DNA of 64,000 nt from Thermoplasmatales archaeon E-plasma (GTDB lineage: Archaea > Thermoplasmatota > Thermoplasmata > Thermoplasmatales > Thermoplasmataceae), in contig KI542674.1 of assembly GCA_000496135.1 (NCBI GenBank), positions 248,001 through 312,000 on the forward strand, given 5' to 3'. Both the position numbers and the translations under genes were made by a program. Under the pieces are notes generated by a model, which was not told the DNA's origin, ran no database searches, and worked only from the letters and a program-made list of their open reading frames with translations. Shown in pieces: positions 58,441-64,000 of the stretch. Each line of letters opens with the position of its first letter. The stretch's first letter is position 1.

Positions 58441-58716
58441 TTAAACTTCTTCTGTCTGCATCTTAACTGGCTTGATTAAAAATATGTGTGTTTCTTCCCC
58501 TTCCTTCCTGTATTCCTTTAATTTCAGCTTTGTTGTGGAAGCAAGACCCTCAAAAACCTTCTGTTCATAGGGAAATTTCTCTGTCATCATAATTACCTCT
58601 GCCTCATTACCTTCATCCAGTTCGATGCTTAAGCCCTTAAACACGCTTTTCATGTAATTAAAAGGGTCTCCTCCGCAGGAGATATATCTGTGATCCTCAA
58701 CAATCATACTTTCCAT
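58441..58716 (-). CDS. Small conserved-looking hypothetical protein upstream of gyrB
   Basis: Protein of 91 residues, acidic N-terminal half and basic C-terminal half, with an EEVDAEV-like central strand (EGNEAEVIMM) and FEGLASTTKLKLKEYR. No known domain recognised. It lies 43 bases before gyrB on the same strand and is divergent from the DUF1059 gene at 58846, so it may lead the gyrase operon. Confidence 0.6.
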   Translation of the reverse strand: MESMIVEDHRYISCGGDPFNYMKSVFKGLSIELDEGNEAEVIMMTEKFPYEQKVFEGLASTTKLKLKEYRKEGEETHIFLIKPVKMQTEEV

Positions 58717-58845
58717 ATGCCTAAATAATATTATTTTGTTTCCAATTTCATTAATAACAGTTCCAAACTGTACCTGCTCTAAAGAACTAACATTGAATCT
58801 TCATATGAAAATATAACAGCAAATTTTTATCTCTGTTAATAATAG

Positions 58846-59031
58846 ATGCTGATGTCAAGATTTTATTATAAATGCAGGGACATAGGATTTGATTGCAGTT
58901 GGGAAGTAGATGTTCCAACAAACAAAGACGTTTGGGCCAAGGTTCGAATTCATAACAGATATGCACATAATGAGTTTGAGATTCCTCCAGAAATAGAGGA
59001 AAAAATCAAAAAAGCAATCAAAGAAAAGTGA
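58846..59031 (+). CDS. DUF1059 family small protein
   Basis: Protein of 61 residues with the pattern CRDIGFDCSWEV, then IHNRYAHNEFEIPPEIEEKI, matching the DUF1059 consensus of two Cys near the N-terminus and two His before an acidic helix. Function unknown. A TATA-like AATTTTTATC about 22-28 bases upstream suggests a leaderless start, at ATG 58846 or 58852. The GTPase gene starts 4 bases later. Confidence 0.75.
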   Translation: MLMSRFYYKCRDIGFDCSWEVDVPTNKDVWAKVRIHNRYAHNEFEIPPEIEEKIKKAIKEK

Positions 59032-59035
59032 AGAG

Positions 59036-60001
59036 ATGATTTTCAAAATACCCACCGTATTGATGGCGGATGAGATAATAGACAAATGTCTGAGAAAGGC
59101 ATCCAAAATAGAGGAGCCATATAATCCGATTTTCGAGGAGAAAGTCAGAAGAGAAAATATTAGTAGAGTTGCTGCAATAGAAAGCGCAGCATGTTCACAT
59201 CTGGATCGCCTTGTTAAAAAATTCCCGGGAATAGAAAGAATTCATCCCTTCTATGAAGATCTCATAGATCTCAGTTACGGCAGGGACAAATACAAAGAAT
59301 CTCTATCCAGAGTAATGTGGGCAAGCAACAAGATAAAGAATCTTGCCACTGAATCCATTAGAAGCATTAAGAAAAAGAGAAAGGCTTTCCTGATTGTTGA
59401 GGAAAGAAAGAAATTTTACGGAAGATTCTGTTCAGTTATTGAGGGTATCAGCGATGAACTTGTGCTCCTGAATTCATGCCGTGACTTTATCAGGAAGCTG
59501 CCTGATGTCGATCCGGACGAGTGGGCCTTTATAATTTCAGGACTTCCAAATGTTGGGAAAAGTTCCCTGTTGTCCGCATTATCAGGCACAGATGAAAAAG
59601 TTGCCCCATATCCTTTCACAACACAAACTGTTAAGATAGGACACGTGCAGATCGGCTATAGCAGGGTTCAGCTCATTGATACCCCAGGAATACTTGACCG
59701 TCCAATGGAAGAGAGAAATGAAATGGAGCGAAAGGCCATTCTGTGCCTTAAGGATATAAAGGGATCAATCCTCTTTCTCATAGACCACAGCGGCACTTCG
59801 GGTTATTCCATGGAGGAACAGGAACATCTTTACAATGAGATAAAATCAAAATTTATGAAGAATGTAATAAGGATCCAGACAAAGTCAGACATTTCTGAGA
59901 AGAAAGAAAATATAGCAATATCTTCCGTAAATTATACCGGAATAGACGAACTTCTAAAAGTAATGGAGAATGAAATCCATGGATTACAGGTCGCTCATTG
60001 A
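59036..60001 (+). CDS. NOG1-like GTPase
   Basis: TRAFAC GTPase of 321 residues. The N-terminal helical domain of about 150 residues is NOG1-like. G1 is GLPNVGKSS, the switch region PYPFTTQTV, G3 DTPGILDRP and G4 TKSD. In eukaryotes NOG1 works in 60S maturation; archaeal homologues probably help large-subunit assembly. Its end overlaps the gltX start by 23-32 bases. Confidence 0.88.
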   Translation: MIFKIPTVLMADEIIDKCLRKASKIEEPYNPIFEEKVRRENISRVAAIESAACSHLDRLVKKFPGIERIHPFYEDLIDLSYGRDKYKESLSRVMWASNKIKNLATESIRSIKKKRKAFLIVEERKKFYGRFCSVIEGISDELVLLNSCRDFIRKLPDVDPDEWAFIISGLPNVGKSSLLSALSGTDEKVAPYPFTTQTVKIGHVQIGYSRVQLIDTPGILDRPMEERNEMERKAILCLKDIKGSILFLIDHSGTSGYSMEEQEHLYNEIKSKFMKNVIRIQTKSDISEKKENIAISSVNYTGIDELLKVMENEIHGLQVAH

Positions 60002-61634
60002 AAAAACGGCATTGAAAAATGCCCATGGACACGACGGAAAAGCTGATGTAGGATCGGTAATGAACAAGATCCTTGGTGAATTTCCTGATGAGAGAAAGAA
60101 CGCAGGAAAACTTATAATAACAGTAAAGGAAGTTGTGGAGAAGATAAATTCTCTTTCTCCGGAAGAACAGAATTCTATCATCATGGAAAAATATGCAGAC
60201 ATATTGACTGTTGAGAAAAAGGAACAGGAGCACAGGCTTCACGATCTTAAGAATGTGCATGGCAGGGTGGTGATGAGGATGGCCCCATCTCCATCGGGGC
60301 CGCTGCACCTTGGACATTCAAGGATGGCAATACTCAATGACGAATATGTGAAACGTTATGGCGGTGAACTGATCCTGAGAATTGAAGATACCAATCCTCA
60401 GAATATTGACCCAGTTGCCTATACAATGATCCCGGAAGACCTCAAATGGCTCAATGTAAATGTAACGCAAACAGTGATTCAATCAGACAGATTTGAATTA
60501 TATTATGAAAGAGCAAGAGATCTCATTGGTAAAGGGGCAGCATATATGTGCACATGTGAGGTTGATACATTCAAGGATCTGCTAATGAAAGGGAAAGCTT
60601 GTCCCCACCGTAATAATGATCCTGAATCAAACCTTGAGAAATTTCAGGAAGTTGTTGAAGGAAAAAACAAGGATGCCTCACCGGTACTTATCATTAAAAC
60701 AGATATTGAGCACCCAAATCCTTCTGTGAGAGACTGGATTGCTTTCAGGAGAATAAAGGGGACCCACCCGAGAACAGGAAACAGATATACATTCTATCCA
60801 ATGATGAACTTCAGCGTTGCAGTAGATGACCATGAACTTGGTTTGACGCACGTGATCAGGGGAAGTGATCACATAAGCAACACAGAGAAACAAAAATATT
60901 TATTCAACTATTTTGGATGGGAGATTCCTGAATATTTTCACTATGGAAAAATTTCAATACCTGACTCCATACTGAAAACCTCAATAATCAAGAAGGGAAT
61001 AAAAGACGGCATTTATTCAGGCTGGGATGATGTTAAGTTACAGACAGTCTGTTCAATGGCTCGAAGGGGATATCAGCCTGAAACGTTTAGAAAATACTGG
61101 ATAGATTCAGGGCTCAGGGAGGTAAATGCAGAATTTTCATGGGACATATTTAATTCCATAAACCGTCTATTTATTGATCCAGGTGCTGACAGATATTTCT
61201 TTGTGAAAAATCCAGTTTCCATAAAGGTCGAAAATTCCCCCGAAATTAATTCCAGAATACCTAAATATCAAGGGAAACCGGAAAGGGGGTTCAGAGAATA
61301 CCACATAAAAGATTCTCCAGAGCTATTCATTACAGGGGAAGATCTGGGGAATATAAAGCATGGAGAAAAAATAAGACTCAAAGATCTGTTCAACGTGCGT
61401 TTAGAAAATGGAATTTTCAGATTTTCGGAAATTGAACCTTCAAAAGAGAAGATAAAGATTATTCACTGGTGCCCAGCAGGATCAAAGCCCTTTAAAATTG
61501 AAAAACCCGATGGAACATTTGATGAGGGATTTATTGAACCCCTTGCCGTTAACATGAATGGAATATTTCAATTTGAACGATATGGATTCGTTAAAAAGGT
61601 TTCAGATGACTTTGGAATATACATTCACAACTAA
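59979..61634 (+). CDS. gltX: Glutamyl-tRNA synthetase (archaeal type)
   Basis: Class Ib synthetase of 551 residues that charges tRNA-Glu (and probably tRNA-Gln for transamidation). An archaeal N-terminal helical domain precedes the HIGH motif HLGH (about 110-113) in APSPSGPLHLGHSR. The KMSKS region reads LKTSIIKKGI, a divergent form. The C-terminal beta-barrel anticodon domain is of the archaeal/eukaryotic type. ATG 59970 is possible; ATG 59979 has better SD spacing. Confidence 0.92.
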   Translation: MDYRSLIEKTALKNAHGHDGKADVGSVMNKILGEFPDERKNAGKLIITVKEVVEKINSLSPEEQNSIIMEKYADILTVEKKEQEHRLHDLKNVHGRVVMRMAPSPSGPLHLGHSRMAILNDEYVKRYGGELILRIEDTNPQNIDPVAYTMIPEDLKWLNVNVTQTVIQSDRFELYYERARDLIGKGAAYMCTCEVDTFKDLLMKGKACPHRNNDPESNLEKFQEVVEGKNKDASPVLIIKTDIEHPNPSVRDWIAFRRIKGTHPRTGNRYTFYPMMNFSVAVDDHELGLTHVIRGSDHISNTEKQKYLFNYFGWEIPEYFHYGKISIPDSILKTSIIKKGIKDGIYSGWDDVKLQTVCSMARRGYQPETFRKYWIDSGLREVNAEFSWDIFNSINRLFIDPGADRYFFVKNPVSIKVENSPEINSRIPKYQGKPERGFREYHIKDSPELFITGEDLGNIKHGEKIRLKDLFNVRLENGIFRFSEIEPSKEKIKIIHWCPAGSKPFKIEKPDGTFDEGFIEPLAVNMNGIFQFERYGFVKKVSDDFGIYIHN

Positions 61635-61888
61635 TTCGGGCTACCTGTGACAATTCTGACCCGTGACGGAAACTTTCTTAGAAGTATGGCATCTCCAACT
61701 GCCTTTACCCATCTGTAAGGAATGGAAATTGGTGCCCCGCCATCAACAAGCGCCGGATTTGACTCTCTTACCAGTATTCCATAAATTGCACCAGTTTCCA
61801 GATCAATAATAATATCTGAAACTTTACCAATAAGCATCGCTTTTTCAGAATATATATCCATATCAATCATATTGGAAATTTCTATCAT
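61631..61888 (-). CDS. PRC-barrel domain protein
   Basis: Protein of 85 residues made of a single PRC-barrel (MLIGKVSDIIIDLETGAIYG, then IPYRWVKAVGDAILLRK). Such small archaeal proteins are thought to bind RNA or take part in ribosome or division functions, but the role here is unknown. A strong SD (GGGGAGGAG) precedes the ATG. Convergent with gltX, overlapping by 4 bases. Confidence 0.85.
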   Translation of the reverse strand: MIEISNMIDMDIYSEKAMLIGKVSDIIIDLETGAIYGILVRESNPALVDGGAPISIPYRWVKAVGDAILLRKFPSRVRIVTGSPN

Positions 61889-62252
61889 TTTACTTCTCCT
61901 CCCCTGATATTTTCCAGATGATATAGTTCCCCATAGATTTTTCCATATAATGTACCTTTTTCATGAGTTACAGGTCATTATATACTCCAGCTTATTATTA
62001 ATTTTTGCGAATATTCCAGTTGTTAATAAATTATTTATTCAACTGAGTCGAATAATATCATATGAATTCTTTTGAGAAATGTGTTATTGCAGAAAGTAAA
62101 CCTGATACGAATATTAAGGGAATTATAACAAACAAAATTATACTCTTTTTACCTGAAATGGCAGATAATCTTTGTATTCCATTTCCTGACCTTGCTTGTA
62201 TTGATGCCTTTTAGCATAGTTAAAATTTTATTTTTTATGTGCTGTTTTTAAG
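61889..62252. other. Intergenic region with one possible small ORF
   Basis: 364 AT-rich bases between the PRC-barrel and guaA genes, holding the PRC-gene SD and promoter and the small ORF at 62062-62214. Nothing else is apparent. Confidence 0.5.
62062..62214 (+). CDS. Possible 50-residue protein
   Basis: ORF of 50 codons starting MNSFEKCVIAESK and ending DLACIDAF. It has no SD, but an AT-rich AAATTATTTATT element about 25-35 bases upstream would fit a leaderless start. No family recognised; coding is uncertain. Confidence 0.3.
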   Translation: MNSFEKCVIAESKPDTNIKGIITNKIILFLPEMADNLCIPFPDLACIDAF

Positions 62253-62828
62253 CTATCGGTTAATTTTATTACATTCAGAAATAAAATTTTCAAACATTTC
62301 CTTTCCGAATTCTGTATTCTCAACCTCTGGATGGAACTGAACTCCATAGATGGGCCTTACCTTATGGTAAAAAGCCTGTACTCTGCAGTTTTTGGATGAG
62401 GCACACAGTTCAAACTCAGGTGACAGTTCAGTTATCTCATCGTTGTGATTTTCCCATGCCATGGTTTTTTCAGGAACTTTTTTAAATATGCCCCCCTGAT
62501 TAAAGAATGACAATTGCGTTTTACCAAATTCAGGAACTTTTGCTCTTCCAACCTTGCCTCCAAAATGAAGTGCTATGAATTGTGCCCCAATGCATATTCC
62601 AAAGACGGGTAGATTCAAACTGTCAATATATTTTCCTATGATCCCGAGTTTGTCCATTTCATCCACAATGCTTGGAGCACCACCTGACAGCACTATTCCT
62701 GATGCATCGCTTAGAACAGATACGTCCACGTCATTCTGGACGATTTCTGATTCCACTCCAAGTTTCCTCAAAACTTTCCATTCGCGGTGGGTCCATTGCC
62801 CACCGTTGTCTATTACATATATCTTCAT
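62253..62828 (-). CDS. guaA: GMP synthase, glutaminase subunit
   Basis: Class I glutamine amidotransferase of 191 residues supplying ammonia for XMP to GMP. Nucleophile Cys79 lies in GICIGAQ, and His166 and Glu168 in QFHPEVENT. Archaea often encode this subunit separately from the ATP-pyrophosphatase subunit, which is not in this window. A strong SD (GGAGGA, 5 bases before the ATG) forms half of a 12-base palindrome. Confidence 0.93.
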   Translation of the reverse strand: MKIYVIDNGGQWTHREWKVLRKLGVESEIVQNDVDVSVLSDASGIVLSGGAPSIVDEMDKLGIIGKYIDSLNLPVFGICIGAQFIALHFGGKVGRAKVPEFGKTQLSFFNQGGIFKKVPEKTMAWENHNDEITELSPEFELCASSKNCRVQAFYHKVRPIYGVQFHPEVENTEFGKEMFENFISECNKINR

Positions 62829-62833
62829 CTTAT

Positions 62834-62845
62834 TCCTCCGGAGGA
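62834..62845. promoter_or_regulatory. Palindromic SD element serving both strands
   Basis: TCCTCCGGAGGA is a perfect palindrome. On the minus strand it gives guaA its SD (GGAGGA, 5 bases before ATG); on the plus strand the same bases give GGAGGAG 9 bases before ATG 62856. Confidence 0.45.
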
Positions 62846-62855
62846 GATCTCCGCC

Positions 62856-63005
62856 ATGAGTGCTTGTATGTATCTGGATTTAAACGATGTATGTTTCGAC
62901 TGGATACTTCCATGCCTGCTGAATACATTGATTCTTAAATTACTTCCTGATCCTGAGCTGAGATATGTTCTTATAAAAGATCAAAGATTTATGGTTTTCT
63001 TGTGA
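62856..63005 (+). CDS. Possible 49-residue Cys-containing protein
   Basis: ORF starting MSACMYLDLNDVCFDW with three Cys in the first 22 residues, then a hydrophobic helix (LLNTLILKLL), preceded by a strong SD. The guaA promoter (TTTAAATCC on the minus strand near 62876-62884) lies inside it, which argues against it. No family recognised. Confidence 0.3.
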   Translation: MSACMYLDLNDVCFDWILPCLLNTLILKLLPDPELRYVLIKDQRFMVFL

Positions 63006-63101
63006 CCATATATCACGAATGGCTTTCGACAAAGCTTTCTCCCATAAATATGAAGTGTGCTTAAGGGTTACAAGCCACATCCGTTTGGAGTGTTATTGTA
63101 C

Positions 63102-64000
63102 TTACTCTAATCCAGGTATATTCAGAACTTTACTTATTTCCTTATATCGGTTTCTTATAGTTACCTCTGTGACACCTGACACCCTTGCAATTTCCTTCTG
63201 CGTTCTGGGCTTTCCGACCAGTACAGACGCAATATAAATGGAGGCTGCAGCTATTCCGGTAGGTCCTTTTCCAGATGATATCCCCATATCATTGGATTTC
63301 CGGACAATTTCTTCGGCCTGCATGATTGCCTGCTTATCCAGCTCCAGTTTACTGCAAAATTGAGCTATATAGGAAAACGGAGTGGTAGGTTGCAGGTTAA
63401 GGGATAATTCCTTGGACAGATGACGATAAGCTTTTCCCACTTTTTTCTTATTTACCTCCGAAGCCTTTGATATTTCGTCCAGCGTTCTTGGTAGATTGAC
63501 CATTCTGCATGCAGCATAAATTGATGCACAAACAATGCTCTCTATGCTTCTTCCTCTTATGAGATTTTTTTCAACAGCCTTTCTATATGTGAGAGCTGCT
63601 GTCTCCTTAATGTCCTTGGGAATCCCCATCTTAGCGCCATAATCATTCATCATTTGCAAAGCAAGGGACAAATTCCTTTCTGCAGCATTACTTACCCGGA
63701 TTCGCTGATGCCATTTCCTGACCCTGTAGATTTGTGCTCTATTCTTATGTGGTATCCTTTTCCCATAATAGTCTTTGTTTGCCCATGAAATTTCAGTGGC
63801 AAGACCCTTGTCATGACTTAGAAAAGTCATTGGTGAACCGGTTCTGGATCTCTTATCATCCTGATCTGTGTCGAATGCTCTCCATTCCGGACCCTGATCT
63901 ATGAATGCATCTTCAACGACCATTCCACAATCGTTACAGATCAGTTCTCCCCTTTCATAATCCCTAATTAAATGTTCTGAATTGCATTCTGAACATCGTT
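63102..64000 (-). CDS. tfb: Transcription initiation factor TFB (5' end outside window)
   Basis: Archaeal TFIIB homologue that bridges TBP and RNA polymerase. Reading upstream of the ATG at 63923, the frame stays open to the window edge and encodes RCSECNSEHLIRDYERGE and ICNDCGMVVED, the N-terminal zinc ribbon. Thus the true start is beyond 64000 and the visible part is about 299 residues. The B-finger/linker (GPEWRAFD, TGSPMTFLSHDKGLAT) is followed by two cyclin repeats, with RSIESIVCASIYAACR in the first and GPTGIAAASIYIAS in the second. Confidence 0.93.
   Translation of the reverse strand, partial: RCSECNSEHLIRDYERGELICNDCGMVVEDAFIDQGPEWRAFDTDQDDKRSRTGSPMTFLSHDKGLATEISWANKDYYGKRIPHKNRAQIYRVRKWHQRIRVSNAAERNLSLALQMMNDYGAKMGIPKDIKETAALTYRKAVEKNLIRGRSIESIVCASIYAACRMVNLPRTLDEISKASEVNKKKVGKAYRHLSKELSLNLQPTTPFSYIAQFCSKLELDKQAIMQAEEIVRKSNDMGISSGKGPTGIAAASIYIASVLVGKPRTQKEIARVSGVTEVTIRNRYKEISKVLNIPGLE

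Noticed and set aside
62787-63005. Longer 72-codon version of the plus ORF next to guaA
   Set aside because: Its first codons lie inside the guaA coding region; only the internal ATG at 62856 has an SD, so only the short form is considered.

Overview
The window is a stretch of archaeal chromosome, AT-rich and densely coded on both strands. It points to the Thermoplasmatales (Thermoplasma, Ferroplasma, Cuniculiplasma and relatives). The evidence is the combination of a Ta0583-type actin, bacterial-type DNA gyrase (gyrB-gyrA), a thermosome alpha subunit, TFB, an AglB oligosaccharyltransferase, a pyruvoyl-dependent arginine decarboxylase, archaeal-type LeuRS, GluRS and PheT, a tetraether-lipid radical SAM enzyme and a complete archaellum operon. 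Many genes have a TATA-like box about 25 bases before the start codon and no Shine-Dalgarno (SD) sequence, so leaderless transcription looks common. I see no rRNA, tRNA, CRISPR array, insertion sequence or prophage.

Layout. 1-2.5 kb: end of an unknown gene, a P5C-type aldehyde dehydrogenase and an SDR. 2.5-4.2 kb: an actin gene with a downstream coiled-coil protein, behind a promoter region rich in palindromes. 4.2-11.7 kb: truA, a geranylgeranyl-reductase-like flavoprotein, an aldolase/SDR fusion, leuS, pdaD and archease. 12-13.9 kb: tetraether synthase. 14.4-17.1 kb: rps15, a DHH nuclease and an RNase-H-like protein. 17.1-24.2 kb: a very large AglB split by a frameshift, plus a small membrane-anchored glycoprotein. 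24.4-27.3 kb: a regulator, pheT and an RHH repressor. 27.5-34.3 kb: archaellum genes arlB-C-D-F-G-H-I-J. 34.5-38.8 kb: a 1232-residue helical-repeat protein and an S2P-type protease. 38.8-43.4 kb: argF, sucD, sucC and the thermosome. 43.9-49.2 kb: a secreted protein, a tandem ThyX-like protein, and a DUF35/thiolase-like pair. 49.3-52.9 kb: a frameshifted APC permease and hypothetical genes. 53.1-58.7 kb: homoserine dehydrogenase, gyrA, gyrB and a small protein. 58.8-64 kb: DUF1059, NOG1-like GTPase, gltX, PRC-barrel protein, guaA glutaminase subunit and a TFB running off the right edge.

How the genes fit together. Cell-envelope functions are prominent: tetraether lipid synthesis, prenyl-chain reduction, N-glycosylation with an enormous extracellular extension on AglB, several sequon-rich surface proteins, and the archaellum. 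The rest is information processing (gyrase, TFB, three tRNA synthetases, S15, TruA, archease, NOG1) and central metabolism (succinyl-CoA synthetase, arginine/polyamine and homoserine enzymes).

Three otherwise good genes (aglB, an APC permease, gyrB) are each interrupted by a single-base indel, and a fourth possible case is a small ORF at 16.2-16.3 kb. Because gyrB is normally essential, consensus errors are the simplest explanation, although real frameshifts or recoding cannot be excluded from sequence alone. The most interesting candidate system is the actin operon: actin ATPase, a possible ribbon-helix-helix plus coiled-coil adaptor, and upstream palindromes together resemble the layout of a ParM/ParR/parC segregation module.
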